From NCBI GenBank assembly GCA_959347315.1, contig OY365809.1, positions 2,955,953 through 3,019,952 on the forward strand: 64,000 nt of DNA, written 5' to 3'. How positions within the stretch are numbered: the stretch's first letter is position 1; every line of letters begins with the position of its first letter. The stretch comes from Bimastos eiseni (lineage: Eukaryota; Annelida; Clitellata; Crassiclitellata; Lumbricidae). A model generated the notes under the pieces. That model did no database searches. It had not been told where the DNA came from and worked only from the letters and a program-made list of their open reading frames with translations. Both the position numbers and the translations under genes were made by a program. This document shows, one piece after another, positions 12,126 through 25,049 of this stretch.

Positions 12126-13280
12126 TGATAACCAGATGAATAATAAACATACACTTTTACTGCAACCGATGCAGTTGTCTCTCCTACGAGAAAGATCCAC
12201 ATCCGGTGCTTGGTAACGCGCTTCGAATCACCTTATCTCCGTCGGTCAGTAAGTTCTAGGCAGCGCTGGATCAAGCTCTTCAAGCGGACCCCCTCAGGCC
12301 CCACTCGGCCCTTCGCACTCGTCGCACTCAGAGGACCTTCCTCTGCCCAACCCAGGGACAGGTGTGAATGCAAGAGAGCCTCGGGGTGAAAATCGTTCTC
12401 GCAAATGGTCATTGGTCAAGCTGCTTAGGTTCATGAGTGTTAATTTTATTATCATCACCCTACACTGTTGTTTGACGTCATGTGTTTCTTTGACCAATCT
12501 GCAGAAGAACGACTCTCGCACCGGAATTTACTATCTACCATTTGCAGACGTCACATATTGTGTTTTTTTTTAATAATGTTCAGTTTCCGTTTCACTTGCG
12601 ATTGCTAATTGAAATGTTAATTTTTAATTTCAGTTATAATATGAATTCTCCTCAAAATTAGTTTTGATTTTTTTCGTATTAGCTTATATGTATCAATTTT
12701 CGTTTCAGTTTAAGTAGGGTGATTTCAGTTTTAGCTTTGGTCATTTTATTTCAGTTCATTTTCGCTCTAGCAAGTTTTCGTTGTCGGAAATATTGATTTT
12801 TCTCAATTGCGATTTACTTTTTGTTTCTGTTGATGAAAGCAATAACAGCCACATGTAACGTTAGTCAATCACTTTGTGACCCTGAACGATTATCGCACCA
12901 GATGAGATTTGAACCAGTTCTTGAAGTCACATTACGATTTTCTTATTGCATCATATTTTCATCTAGAATCTGACGTCATATATTGCGTTTACCAATCCCG
13001 CGACATATCGGACTGCGTTTTGAACGGGAAGTTTATTCGACCACACTAGACACATAAGCGCACGACGTGCCCAAGGGAGAACAGGAACCGATGAGAGATG
13101 GACAGAAGAAGAGGAAGAGGAGGAATGCAGGAAGGAGCAATGGCCGTCTTAGCTCCGGGATTTCACAATCTCGTGACAGTCGACGTTAGTTGGTCAACAG
13201 CAACGATCAGCAAGAGAACAGCAGAGGCTCTTCTGCTGGATACGGACCTCATCGAAGGATTGAGGTACGTGGACGATGGC
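12126..13280. other. Non-coding stretch, nothing recognised
   Basis: No supported gene. T-rich TTTCAGTTTTAG-like short repeats occur at 12580-12800. The frame entering from 13098 is discussed under rejected items. Confidence 0.45.
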
Positions 13281-13309
13281 GGTGATGGTAGTGGTGGTGG
13301 TGGTGGTGG

Positions 13310-13405
<96 letters not shown>

Positions 13406-13455
13406 CGGCGACGGTGACGACGACAACGACGGCGACGACGAGGATGATGATGAGG
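13281..13455. repeat. (GGT)n-(GAT)n-(GACGAT)n microsatellite
   Basis: Compound array: GGT/GGTGAT, then about 13 GAT units, then about 9 GACGAT units and degraded GACGGC. It reads as poly-Gly/poly-Asp on the plus strand and as poly-Ser, poly-Ile/Val or poly-His on the minus strand. Confidence 0.97.
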
Positions 13456-13980
13456 ATGCCATTCCTTGCACATGGGCAGTGCCAGTGCAAAGTCTGGATA
13501 AAATACGAGGACGAAGCAAACGATCTTACTTATCACGGAGTGTCTGTCGTTAAATCGAAATTACAACTTCAAACCCAGTTTTTGGTCTAATCGTCTTAAT
13601 CAATGTCACAAGATGTGCAATTAAACCGTATGACCTCATCTGGTTTCGTTCGTTTGTTCTTTGCTTTCACCGCGCGGCCATCTGCGCCAAATAATCATCA
13701 CAAAACGTATTGCCACAGACTCAACGTGTATAGTATGACGTCATTTGAAGACTAATTGGTCACAGCGACTCTTGACTTTTTTTATCCAGTTGGTGCTGTC
13801 GATATCTTGGTTGGCCTTAGAACATATTCCTGGTTTTCAATAACACTTACTGATTTTTTCTTCTGTAGATGTTTTGATCATTTTTGAGGTTCCAGCTTTT
13901 TCCAGGTTTATCGCACGAGACTCTCCGTTATCTTATATAGACTAATTGGTATTTGTCAGCAGGAATCCTAATATCAAGAA
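13456..13980. other. Non-coding stretch, nothing recognised
   Basis: No supported feature. Confidence 0.5.
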
Positions 13981-13987
13981 CACAGCA

Positions 13988-14300
13988 TAAGAGAATGTAA
14001 CATAACATAATATAAAATGCTATAACATAACATGACACGACATGACATGGCATCGAGTATCATAACCTAACATTACCAAAATTATATAACATAACATTAC
14101 ATTGCTTTCCATTTACATACTACTATATTTTCGTAACATAAATCAGCACAACTTAACATAATCTAATAACGTAATATAACATAACATAATGTAATGTAAC
14201 GTAGCAACATATAACAACATCACATAACATCACATCACATAGGATAGCATCACATCACATAACATAACATCACATAGGATAACATCACATCACATAACAT
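13988..14300. repeat. Degenerate (CATAA)/(CATCA) pentanucleotide tract
   Basis: ACATAACATAAC, then ACATGACACGACATG, then TAACATCACATCACATAAC units over about 310 bp. A near-duplicate of CACATAGGATA...CATCACATCACATAACAT occurs twice in the last 90 bp. Confidence 0.85.
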
Positions 14301-15097
14301 ATGAAGGGTCTTGGGCTATGTTAGAACCATTGTAAATTAACCTGGAGTACTTAATAGCCCATTAAGTCCCTTCGCTTCTCCGGTGTCCACTATGACTGTA
14401 CTCATTACCTTTAGTAGACAGCATTATCTATCTTCCTGCTCTAGAAACTACTCAGTAAATCCAACCGGCAATTTGCCACGGCAGTATTTAGTTTCCTCTA
14501 TGGCGATCCAGTTTTTACATCGTATCCGACGAAGTGCGGTTGCTGTTTTGTCAGTGCTAGACGTGCCTTCCTAATCGAGCGCTTCTTAGTAGATGTCCTG
14601 AAGAGACGCTATATAAATTCTCATAGTAAATAAAATAAATTAATTCGCACTAACTCATTTCTGACGGTGGCAAGAACAGCTTTATAAAGATATGTACCAA
14701 CCACGCTGTATGTAATTTACTGAATGAAAAAGTAAGGTAACGTATAAGCTGGACGTGAAACAATAACAATGCATTTGGTATACCCACTATCACATCTATA
14801 CTTAGTACATACCTGCTTTATGCTATGTATATACTTACTTCTAGCTAAATGCCTACCTACTTCATAGTTAGCATCAGCCATAGTTCTTCTAAGCTTTACC
14901 TTTGTACATTGATTGCACGTTCTACTACATGTAGGATTGTAGGTAGGAACCTGCGTCCTACTTAATACCCACCTACGAACAATGTTCCCTCTAAGGCTCT
15001 AAGCTATGCAAATGCACGAAAAAAAATGTTTTTGCAAAAATAACGAGTCACAATTTATTTGAGGAAACTACGTGAATCGAGTCTCCTATATCCGGCT
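14301..15097. other. Non-coding stretch with a SINE-like tail
   Basis: A GACGCTATATAAATTC tail motif lies at 14607-14622. TACCTACTT-type degenerate repeats occur around 14770-14975. No gene supported. Confidence 0.45.
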
Positions 15098-15436
15098 CAT
15101 GCCTGCCTTATTTCAGAGACATTGGTCGCTTGGCTGATACGTTCTCTTGTTAGGCCTACTCTATAGATATGGTCTTCTGCCATTTTCGGAAGGTTCGTAT
15201 GTCCAATGTCGCCACCTCCTTATGTTCTGGGTCTCTTCCTTCCTCCTCGTGTAGTCGCCCCTTCCATTATACAGCCAAGACCATTGATATCGGTCTTCCT
15301 TTTCTTTTTTTATTATCTTCATTTTCTCTTCTAAGATGTTTCGTACGCAGTAGAGAGTCGTCACTTAGTATGTGTCCAATCCATTTTCTTTGTCGTTTGC
15401 TTAAATTGTCTTCTTCAGTGATCTTTTCTCTCATAA
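15098..15436 (-). pseudogene. LINE ORF2 C-terminal relic (RTE/R1-like)
   Basis: Reading the minus strand from about 15436 gives KITEEDNLSKRQRKWIGHI, then SDDSLLRT, a basic stretch with KKRKGRP, and later YRVGLTRERISQA before a stop at 15098-15100. The pattern RRxKWIGHILRxDSLLRT...GKRxRGRPR...W...GLT is typical of the region after the reverse transcriptase in RTE-type and related non-LTR retrotransposons. At least one in-frame stop (near GRPISMVLAV) and probable frameshifts make it a relic. Clade assignment is inference. Confidence 0.7.
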
Positions 15437-15774
15437 CATTTGTAGCACCTTCTCATCTTGTTCTGTGCCCATTTCAACTATTTTTTTTTATTCTGCGCCA
15501 AATCCACACAAAAGTGTGAACCATTTACAAAATGTTGTACACAACATTTTTGCGCTCAATGCCTCCAAAATTATTATTTGATGGAACATTGCCCACGAAG
15601 CTATACTTCCTATTTGACACCTATCAATAAATTCTTCATCTCACTTTGCATCCACCAACTTGCCTACCCAGAGGCATGCATGCTTACTTTCTCTCGTAGG
15701 CCCTCAGAGGCGTGTCACAGGGCAGAACTACAGGTTAGAAAAAGTTCCTCAGCACAACACTTCTTCGCCGCAGG
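15437..15774. other. Non-coding stretch flanking LINE relic
   Basis: T/C-rich sequence upstream (in minus sense) of the LINE relic. It may hold more of that element too decayed to read. Confidence 0.4.
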
Positions 15775-15835
15775 CATGAACTCGAATCTGAAGGGCTGAG
15801 GTTCAACGCTTTACCCCTGAGCCAACGAGGCACGA
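15775..15835 (-). mobile_element. tRNA-derived SINE remnant / tRNA-like promoter
   Basis: On the minus strand, TGGCTCAGGGG (A-box-like, 15814-15824) is followed after about 25 nt by GATTCGAGTTC (B-box-like, 15778-15788), as in pol III type-2 promoters. No closed acceptor stem is formed, so this is a SINE head or tRNA pseudogene rather than a tRNA gene. Confidence 0.5.
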
Positions 15836-16114
15836 CCCACTGGCCCTAATTGCTTTTCTGTCAGGCTGATTTATATAGCTATAGCAGTTAAACTTGAGTT
15901 CCGCCACCATGTGTGCCAACTTCCGCTCTTCCGTTAAGTACCTCCACTCCAGCCGTTTATGAAATCTCGAGAGGAACTTGAAGAGCGATAGGAGAAGCGT
16001 CTTCTTCGTTGGCTTTCCACTGGCATCACCAGTGTGGCCGACGGCATAGAAATGTCCGATGCAATGTCTGCTGGTTATGCATCTCAGATGGATATGTATA
16101 TACATAAAATAAAA
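15836..16114. other. Non-coding stretch, nothing recognised
   Basis: The 100-codon minus-strand frame across this stretch also reads through the tRNA-like sequence, so I do not treat it as a gene. Confidence 0.4.
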
Positions 16115-16515
16115 ATTATATATAATATATAATATTATATATGTGTGTGTATATAATACATATGTTTCTATGAAAGTGTATGCATGTATACATTCATATG
16201 TAATCGTGTATGTATAATTTTATGCCTATATATATACTATAAATATATATATATATATATATTATGTATCAGTGTGTACATGTGTGCACCCATATGTATT
16301 CATGTAGGATATCTATTGTATATATATATATATTGGCATGTATGAATTACAATATTGAAGAAGTTATGGATGGATGAATGAATGGGAGGATGGAATAATG
16401 GTGGTTGGATGGATATATATATATATATATATATATTAATAGAATAATGAATAGATTAGCGAATGAATGAATGGGTGAATGGGTGGATGAATGAATGGAT
16501 TATTGGATTGATGGA
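16115..16515. repeat. AT-rich tract and (GAATGGAT) repeats
   Basis: Positions 16115-16435 are dominated by TATA runs. Positions 16367-16515 carry degenerate GAATGGAT/GGATGAAT units. Confidence 0.85.
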
Positions 16516-17143
16516 TGTACGGATAGATGGTTGCATTTATATAGCGGTTTCACCAACATCCAACCGGTGTTGACAATTACTTTACCTTTACAACGAAACA
16601 CTGCCCGCGATAACTTTAAGTACTGTGCTAATTCCTCGACTACAATCAGTAGTAATGCGCCCTACCAGACATTCTGTGCACATTGGCCAACTAACGACCC
16701 TATAACATCCGCCTCGAGTTTACGCTGACAAGTGAAAACCGCTGTAAATATTGTAAGGCTATTGTAAATATGACCGTATTGCTTTCCAAGTTCGTCGCTC
16801 GTTCCGGTGGCGCCACTTTCGCCAAGAGCCTGAGGGTTGGCACCCGACAGATTTAACCTGGCCGCATTTCAAAACGAGACAACTGTCGGGGTCAACTTGA
16901 CAGCAGCCTGGAGGATCCGTTGTTCGACTGTGGTTTGTCGTGCAAGCGCTTTATTTGAAGTCGTCGATCACTCTGTCAAAGCCTTCTGTCTATGTGGACT
17001 CAGAAATAACGCCTCACAAATCAAATTGATTACGTCAGAGCGCGTAATAAATGATGGGCCATGTTGAGTGATCTTATGTCATCTTCTGTTGTCAAGTTTA
17101 GCCAAGATATCGAATGTTTTCTCATGTGTTGTTAATTTTTTTT
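16516..17143. other. Non-coding stretch, nothing recognised
   Basis: It begins with a reverse-oriented ATTTATATAGCGG repeat-tail motif (16535-16547). A 76-codon frame at 16837-17067 has no recognisable features. Confidence 0.45.
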
Positions 17144-17225
17144 TACGACACCGTTCCATAACGAAGATGATTATTATGGTGTCGCCCTCCTCCTTTCGCT
17201 AGGCGTGAGACTGGCCCTGTCAGAG
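17144..17225 (-). repeat. Family A element (antisense)
   Basis: ACGACACCGTTCC, then ATGGTGTCGCCCTCCTCC, then GGCGTGAGACTGGCCCTG. This is the reverse complement of the A consensus; its 3' half is more diverged than in the 42-64 kb copies. Confidence 0.65.
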
Positions 17226-18355
17226 TACGAACAGTGGTGGACTGTTTTCTCATGTTCGATGGTATGATGATTAATTAGTAATGCGCACGCACTAGGAACA
17301 GAAGTACGCGAGTTCTATACCCCGCTGCATGGCTCCACAAGGTTAACTCGGCCTTCCACTCTTTAGGTGGCGATCGTGAACTGAACAGACTGTTTGAATT
17401 GAATCAACGAATATTAATATGTAATCTCGAATGAGTTCTGTCGGTCTACGTTCATGTTGCTCCTTGTGCTATCTCATGTTATCTTATGGGATATTACGTG
17501 ATCTAAGATATCATACTGTTCAAGTGTATGCTATAGATTGGCCCTTATCATCAAGCCAAACATTATTATTCTTAATCAAATATCTTGTAACTAGGTTGCG
17601 GTTTGCCAACCTTAACTTCATACTAAACGAGATTCATCATCATTCTACATGTGATTCTGTGATATCGCCTGCGATCTTGTGTGATATAAATAACCATCTG
17701 TTATATAATGCAATAATTTTGTGCAATAATTTGAGAAATTGGTACACGATGTGAACTTACTTCTGTAATAAATTCCTCGCTTATCTTATCTTATCTTATC
17801 TTGTCTACTGTAATATAGTGTAATCGAGTATTTATATAGCGCCCCGTAAAGATATATACTTTGCGCTGGCCTATAAATGATGTTACTTTTCATACTGAAC
17901 GAGTAAATTGCGTCTTTTAGCAAACTATACACAGTAAGCTGAAAAAAGGCATCATTGGTGAGTCCACGCACAAGCGTAGAACCAACCAACGGATCTACAG
18001 CTAACATTTGGTATGCATATTCTTTTGATATTACATTGACACTACATTGATTGAAATCAAGCGCTCATCATTGAACGTCTCAAGTTGGATACTGGCCTCT
18101 CTTCTCTTCTCTTATCTAGAGCGAAAGCACGAAAGTGACTTCGAATGTGCCTACTTGATGTCCAGATAAGCACGGAAGTGGATTCAAACTAGGTTTGCTG
18201 GAAATCAATCCATTTCGAGAACTCATTACACATTGCGCTAATCTTGAATGGAGCACTTAGCAATTTCCGGCATTTCCGAACTCCTTTTATGGTCTTTCGG
18301 TTACACCTTTGTAATAATAATTAGCAACTTATATTGCACAGGAAGGCACCAACCG
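17226..18355. other. Non-coding stretch with a short (CTTAT)n
   Basis: A (CTTAT)n run lies at 17776-17800, a reverse SINE-like tail TTATATAGCGCCCC at 17833-17846, and a TTGCGGTTTGCCAACCTTAA sequence near 17596 that resembles 48040 and 48408. No gene supported. Confidence 0.45.
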
Positions 18356-18359
18356 TATA

Positions 18360-18690
18360 CAGTAGCAGTAGCAGTAATAGTAACAGCAGTAGTTATCGTA
18401 ATAGTATGGAAGCTGTCTGAGTAGGAGAACAGTAGTGGTACTTCAATACTATTAGTAGTTGTAGTGCTAATGGCGGCAGTGGTTTGGTAGTGGTAGTGGT
18501 AGTAACAGCAGCAGCACAAGTAGCAGTAGTATTACCAGTAGCAGTATCAGTTGCAGTACCAGTAGTAGTAGTACCAGTAGTAGTACAAGTATCAGTATCC
18601 GTTGCAGTACCAGTACCAGTAGAAGTACCAGTAGAAGTACCAATATTAGTACCAGTACCAGTACCAGTTGTAGTGGAGAGAGAGTAGGTA
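18360..18690. repeat. Degenerate (GTA/CAGTAGTAC) trinucleotide tract
   Basis: About 330 bp of AGTAGCAGTACCAGT-type trinucleotides. Val/Thr-rich frames on both strands are artefacts. Confidence 0.93.
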
Positions 18691-19144
18691 TTACTTGTCG
18701 CCAGAAGAGGCAAGACTCTATAGGGCTACTTGCAGACTGAGCGTTCACTGACACACAAGAGCGTTAGTTAGCCTACATGTACCAGCTTAGCTTTAAGTAT
18801 CAGAAACATTGACCCCATCAGCCAATCATTTCGTAAACGTGTTGCACGGAGAATCCTTTTCTGCTGGCAGAGCTAAATGTATTTCCTAATGGATACCAAG
18901 TGCATTAACTTCCTTTGCAAAGTGATACGCTCTTAGAACGTCTGCCATTCTCACGCATCGCTGTAGGTCGAGGCTCAGCGCCATCGCGTCCGCTTAAAAG
19001 ACTATCAAATCCAACGAGAATTTCATTCGAAGCCTTTATATAGCGCACGTTTACATTATAACGTACGAGATGTGCAGCTGTGAAAATAATCTGAGCTCAG
19101 AATTCTGATAACGTGAGATAACGATGGCTAAAGACGAAACGTTG
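18691..19144. other. Non-coding stretch, nothing recognised
   Basis: Contains a reverse TTATATAGCGCACG motif near 19037. No gene supported. Confidence 0.5.
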
Positions 19145-19640
19145 CCAGGTATGTAAGTGCATGCATGAAGGTATGTCTGTATGTATGCATACATGTACCT
19201 AATGTATGCATGTGTATACATGTATGCGAGTTATTGAATGCATGAGCGCAAGAATTCATGTATGTATTATTTGTGCAGACAAATGTGTGTAAAAATATAT
19301 GTTATGAGTATGGTCATATATATATATCCATATATTTATATATGCATGCATATAATATTTATACAGGTGTGTATGCATGTATTTATGTATACATGCAGCA
19401 TGCATGCAAGTCGTACCTTGTCGGTAGTAGGTAACGTATACGATAATGTACACGTTAATGTATGTATGTATGTGTGTATGTATGTATCTACATATAAGTG
19501 TATTAATACATACTTGCAGGCATCCATGTATGACATTTGTGGGTATGTACATGCTCACGTGTGCATGGGTGTATATATATATATATGTGTGTATGTATAT
19601 ATATATATATACATATATATATTAAATATATATATTCTTA
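19145..19640. repeat. Degenerate (GTATGTAT)/(TATATA) tract
   Basis: Interspersed ATGTATGCATG, ATGTATGTATGT and TATATATA runs over about 500 bp. Confidence 0.85.
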
Positions 19641-19797
19641 TATATATGATGTGTTTGTTTCCACTGTCAATGTATGAATACCGTCTGTGAATGCATGAAA
19701 TATTTGCATTTATCCAACTCATAATCTATCGTATTATTAAATAGTTTGAGTGTACATATTTGTTGAAAAAGACGACGCATTTGCAACTTGTAGTCTG

Positions 19798-19872
19798 AGC
19801 ATCGGATTCGTACCCCCAAAGTCACTGCAAAGGGTAAACGTCGACCGCATAACCACTACGCCACTCTATCTT
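19798..19872 (-). mobile_element. tRNA-like sequence, SINE head or tRNA pseudogene
   Basis: Minus strand: TGGCGTAGTGG (A box, 19853-19863) and GGTACGAATCC (B box, 19804-19814) with about 38 nt between them, the spacing expected of a tRNA-type pol III promoter. The T-stem pairs only two or three bases and no 7-bp acceptor stem closes, so a functional tRNA is unlikely. Confidence 0.6.
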
Positions 19873-20139
19873 TTATGGCTTGGTTAAAGGAGACGCTGGA
19901 CTTTCGGTCACAAGTCTTATCCAACTGGAACTCGTAATGGGAGATTTACAAGGTTCATCTGACGTTCTTTGCGTAAATTGCTCTTACGGTTATTGCTTTC
20001 TCATCATCAGGGTCATTACTGGAGGTACCTAGTTGCAGCAACAGCGTTGATGCAATCTATTCATTGGTTTAAGGTAATACGCCGCTGTGCCACTCAATTG
20101 TACCGACTTAGCCACACATTGGTCCAAGCATCCGGAGTA

Positions 20140-20264
20140 CTAGATTGATAGGTGAGGGGCAGGCACAGAGAGGCAAGCACAGAGAGACGGATGTTCAGAT
20201 GGTTAGACAGAGGGACGCTGTTTCTGTTGTGCTTAGAGGTAAGAAGATAGACAATGTAACAGGC

Positions 20265-20297
<33 letters not shown>

Positions 20298-20680
20298 CAG
20301 ACAGACAGACACAGACAGACACGCTGCCATAGACGTTGATGCAATGAGGTGATGTAATAGTGCAAACGGGCAGAATTTAGGTAAACTGAGACGACAAGAA
20401 GGCAAACACGCAGACGGGTGGTTGGACAGACAAGCTGGCATTCAAACAGGTAGACAAGAGGACTCACAGATATATGTAGATTGACAAAAAGGAAGAGGGA
20501 TATCTGAATATTGAGGACGGTAGGCTGACAAAAGTATATATAAACAATCAGGCAGGCAAATAGAAAGACAAACGCAGAAATGGGTAGGTATGTAGTCAGA
20601 CACACTGCATGCAAACAGAGGCTGTCAAGTAGGCGGACAACCAGACAGAGGTAGAGAGGCACTGGAGATATATGGGCGCA
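20140..20680. repeat. (ACAG)n core in degenerate GACAGGCAGAC tract
   Basis: A clean ACAGAC array at 20262-20322 sits in a wider 540-bp field of degenerate GGCAGACAGA words. Long Cys/Leu/Ser frames on the minus strand follow the simple sequence. Confidence 0.88.
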
Positions 20681-20994
20681 TATAGTCTGACAGGTGTTCA
20701 GATAGGTATTCTTCTGCGGTAGGGCGGCAAGCGAGCGGGGACACAGCGGAGCCGCATCCCGTATGTTGCATCATTTGAAGTAGGAATTGGTGCAGCCATT
20801 AGTAGATTAATGACGTGGTAAGACCTCTAAATCTAAGTCAGATAATGGAATCTTCTAGAACGAGTCGACCGAACGAGATTTAAGGGAGAACGACCCAGAA
20901 TAGAAGACATTCCTCAGCGGTCTATGGATGCAAATGTGGGCTCAGTTTGTGTTAATTATCCAACTCGTTCCTACGCCATCTCGTCCACATTTAT
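20681..20994. other. Non-coding stretch, nothing recognised
   Basis: No supported feature. Confidence 0.5.
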
Positions 20995-21800
20995 CTATTT
21001 TCATACGCTTTCTTCGCCTTTATCGATTATCGTTATCTTTCTCATACACTTTCTTTTTCCTCAATCTTCACCTATTTCTCCACGACAATTTACTCAATCT
21101 AGTGTTTAACTCTCTTTCTAGACAATATTTTCCTCAATTAAACGTTTTCATTCTTTTGCTACACAATATTTTACTCAGCCCATTGGTTTCATTCTCTTTC
21201 TTCAAAGAATTTTCCTCATTACAATGTTTTCATCCCTTCTCTTCACATTCTTTTCTTCAATCCTAACTTATTGCCTTCTTTCTTTACGTTGATTTCCTCA
21301 ATCTCATACTTTCATTTGCTTTATTTAAAATTTATTTCTAATCTAAAGTTTTCGTCCCCTCTCTTTAGAATATTTTCCTCAATCAACTGTTTCCGTACCC
21401 TCTCCTTATAAATTTTTTTTCAATCCAATGTTTTCTCACTCCGATTTTTAAGTCCTCTCTCTTTAGAATATTTTCCTCAATCAACTGTTTCCGTACCCTC
21501 TCCTTATAAATTTTTTTTCAATCCAATGTTTTCTCACTCCGATTTTTAAGTCCTCTCTCCTCAGAATATTTTCCTCAATCCAATGGTTCCTCAATCCAAT
21601 GTTTCCGTCCCATCGTCCCAGCGCTAATATTTTCTCCGCATTTCCTTTCCTCAATTCAGTGTTTCCATAGACCTCTTCGCAGTATTTTCTTAAATCCAAC
21701 GTTTCATATTTATCATAAAAATATTTTCCTCAATCGAATGTTCTAATCCTTTGTTTCGCAATATTTTCATTAATCTTGTATATCCATCCTCTTTCTAAAC
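20995..21800. repeat. ~49-bp pyrimidine-rich satellite array
   Basis: About sixteen diverged copies of a unit of the form TATTTTCCTCAATCCAATG followed by TTTYCRTCCTCTCTTTAGAA. Within it, 21359-21457 and 21457-21559 are an almost identical 98-bp duplication (two units), so the recent expansion used a dimer. The minus-strand peptide frame (21481-21699) simply mirrors this periodicity. Confidence 0.88.
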
Positions 21801-22479
21801 ATTCCTTTCCTCGATTTTCTCGTTTTTCATCTTTCTCCACCTCACGTATCTGCTTCACTTTTTCCCACATCCTCTTTCCAACTCCAGCTCTTGCTTTTCT
21901 TCTCTCTTGGTAGTCGTTCTCACTTATTCTGTTGACTTTTTCATTGTTTTTCGGAATTTTTCATGATAAAAACCCTGTCATCTTATCACTGTGTGACACT
22001 CAATCGATCTGCACAACAGTCTGTGCAGTTTATCGTAAACGTTGTCATGATCTTAAGATTTTTACAGCGCCCCCAACAAGCCAGATCACGGACTCCTGCT
22101 TATTTCGCAACGTTGAGTCAAAACAAAAGTGATTGGCAGGCAGGAACGAAATCGGTTCCGGGTCAAGATTCGAGGGTCAGGATGGTAGACGGTCGATCGG
22201 ATAAGGTGGATGGTGTTTAGAAAAGGAGCTGCAAAAAAGGTAAACGAGGAAGATGAAGAAGCAGGATGAGAATTGTGGGAAAGCAACGTGTTCCATTTAG
22301 ACGGAAAAACCTGCACAGAGATTGTAAAAAAAATTCGCTTGGCAGGTAAGGTCAGAATCGGTAAGAGGTCAAGAACCTTTTGCGCAGCTGCGGCTTCAAT
22401 TCAAACAGCGGTTTCCTGGTGTCTTAGGCGTTACGATAACTACGCTCTGATAGAGATTGCAGCGAGTGAATAGGCTACT
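21801..22479. other. Non-coding stretch with family F copy
   Basis: Positions 22055-22115 hold TTTTTACAGCGCCCCCAACA, then GCCAGATCACGGACTCCTGC and TTATTTCGC, a copy of the repeat described at 28590-28650. No gene supported. Confidence 0.45.
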
Positions 22480-22700
22480 TTCGCTTACCTTCGGCTGGTT
22501 TCTGTTACTTTCGGTTATTTTCGAATACCATCAGTTGCTTTCGAATACGTAGGATAACTTTCGAGTGTCTTTGGCTACATTCGATTAAAATTACGTTCGC
22601 TTACGTTCCATTACCTTCGGTTACTTTATATTACTTTTTGCTATTTAGGTGTACGCTCACTAGCTTTTGGGTAACTTCTATCACTTTTTTCAAATTTTCG
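22480..22700. repeat. Degenerate (TTACTTTCGG)-type repeats
   Basis: Roughly 10-bp words of the form TTACTTTCGGT or TACCTTCGGTT recur irregularly over about 200 bp. Confidence 0.65.
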
Positions 22701-23740
22701 ATTACTTTTACTATCGCTTTTCTTGACAGAGTCTTGTTGTGAGTATAGTTTTGAAACACGGTTTGTGTTTCTGCACAGCAGTTGAACACATAGAACATCA
22801 GAGCACAAATTAGAAGAATATTAGAGTCTACCAATTGCGTGTTCGTTCTCATATTGCACACGGAAACTTAGGCTATGTAGTTCCTGTCTCGAGTCCGTCG
22901 TGTGAACTAAAATGAGTGTTGCATCCTGTGGAGATCTGATGATTCATCGCTCTTGCACGATAGCACTGGATAGGATTCCGTGTTAGTTCGAATATTAGTA
23001 TCGTGTCCACCTACAAAAATCTTCCACTGACAATTCGAAATCTTAGCCCGAAACAAAAAAGAAACATTGATTTAGCATATTATTAAGACTCATTTGGTAG
23101 TGCCGCTGATTTAGTAGCCATAAGATACGCTATGCATCTTTGGTTGTAAACTTATATACAAAACGGTACACAGCAATACAGTAAATAACTGCAATATATA
23201 ATTGTACTTTTGTCAATTTAGGAAGAAAACAATCTGACAAAAAACACAGAAATGTTAACATGAGTGGCGAAAGTGGGTTATAAGAGTTGTTAGAATTGAA
23301 CAACAAACTTGCATTTTTATATTATGATATGAGAATAATTTCGAGTTTTCTTTGGGTGGAAGAGCATGGTTGTGTGCTCTAGCTCTTAATTAGTGAATGG
23401 AGGGAACGTAGTGAAGGTACGAGTTGGTGAAGAATATATTTTGGGTTGTGTGAAATGTAGAAAAGGAGTTTGGCATCTGCTATGTTAGCAAGTGTTGCAG
23501 AGACTGTTGGAAGGATTGTTATAGGTAACCTAGGGGTTCGGCTCTTCTTAAGAATTGATCCAGACGCTCTTTATCAGAAGCTAAGGTTAGACCGCATCAG
23601 GGTGAGAGGCCCATAACAATTTAGCATTGGTAGAGGTCTTGGTTATGCTATGAATACTATGCAATGCAATAAATTACAATATTTTACAGCACAAAATAAT
23701 CTTTGCAAAACCATTATGAGATACAAACAGAAGTCTAAGC
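22701..23740. other. A+T-rich non-coding stretch
   Basis: No gene, element or array recognised. Confidence 0.5.
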
Positions 23741-23865
23741 TCGTTGTATGCATATTTGTATGTGTGTATGGTCGTTTGTGTGCGCCTGTGTTCAAACGTG
23801 TGCGTTTACGTGTGTGTTTGAATGTGGGCGTGTTTATGTATTGATGTAAGTGCGTATGTGTGTAC
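23741..23865. repeat. Degenerate GT-rich tract
   Basis: Short degenerate GTGTGT/GTGCGT tract. Confidence 0.7.
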
Positions 23866-24757
23866 TCAAGTAACACATTTAAAAAGCGTATATTTGCCTT
23901 TCACCTTGCAATGAATGCGCCACAAGCCAAAACCATTTAATTTCATTACTTATATTTTCGTATTTGCGTCACAAATTGAAACTTACGTACGGGCCGGAGA
24001 GCTTCTAAATTTGACAACACAAAGGCCGTTCAGCAGCATCGAGAACCCCAATCGTTTGATAAAAGAGAAACGCGCCACCGAATGAATTCCAGCGCCTGTC
24101 CAACCCTCTACGATTTACTTCTCTGTCATAGGAATTTGCAGCGACACTTAGAAGCCTCTTCTTGGAGCGCTAGTGGCGACAACTCTTGCACATCGAACTG
24201 CGATTTTATGGACACTCGTGAACGCCAACCTGAAGCCTCTGCCACTCCACGTTACATAAGGAAAGCTCTTTGGAATGGAGGGACTGCTTGCTGCCCTGAG
24301 GAGAGGGATCCGCATAATTTATAACCACCCTTAGATATCTATGTACATATGACCTCTTTCAGGATCGAATTATATATTGTGGCTACCAGCTTAAGGGAAA
24401 ATTATATAGCATCACTTGTGGAGAAGGGTGTTATATTGTATTTAATCTGAATGGACGCGCTACAGTGGGTTCGATCCGCTGCTTACTACAATATATCTTT
24501 CAGAAGGCAGATCCATGTATATAATCATATATGTATCACCCCACTTATATATATATGAATATAATCATACATGCGCTAAATGAAATATTCACGTCTAGTA
24601 TAGACACGATTATATATACAGATATTCATATAATATATATATATATGTGCGTGTGTATGTGTGTGTGTAGCTGGATTTTTGTGGAGCGCTTTGCTTCTTC
24701 TCAAACTTCATTAATATATACCGGGTACATTCTCTATAACATCCACGTCTAAGAGCG
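23866..24757. other. Non-coding stretch with isolated B-box-like sequence
   Basis: GGGTTCGATCCGCTG at 24468-24482 matches a pol III B box, but no A box at tRNA spacing was found. The 80-codon frame at 24082-24324 has no recognised similarity. TATATA/GTGTGT words lie at 24500-24670. Confidence 0.4.
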
Positions 24758-24758
24758 T

Positions 24759-24837
24759 GTATGTATGTATGTATGTATGTATGTATGTATGTATGTATGT
24801 ATGTATGTATGTATGTATGTATGTATGTATGTATGTA
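24759..24837. repeat. (GTAT)n microsatellite
   Basis: About 20 perfect GTAT units. Confidence 0.98.
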
Positions 24838-25049
24838 TTTCGGTGGCGAACATGCGAGTGTGAGTGAATAATGCGTTGTTCTGACAAAAGATGTGCGTTT
24901 AGGTATTATTTGTGTAGGTGTTTGCTAGATTGCAATACATAAAGCTCACCGACGAAATTATTGGGTCCTCTCAGGGAATACTTGAAGCCAGATAGATTAA
25001 GAGACTATCGTGGAACACATATAAATCTGCTTCTGATTGAACATATCCA
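24838..25049. other. Non-coding stretch
   Basis: Unique-looking sequence; may include the decayed 3' part of the LINE relic at 25050-25310. Confidence 0.4.
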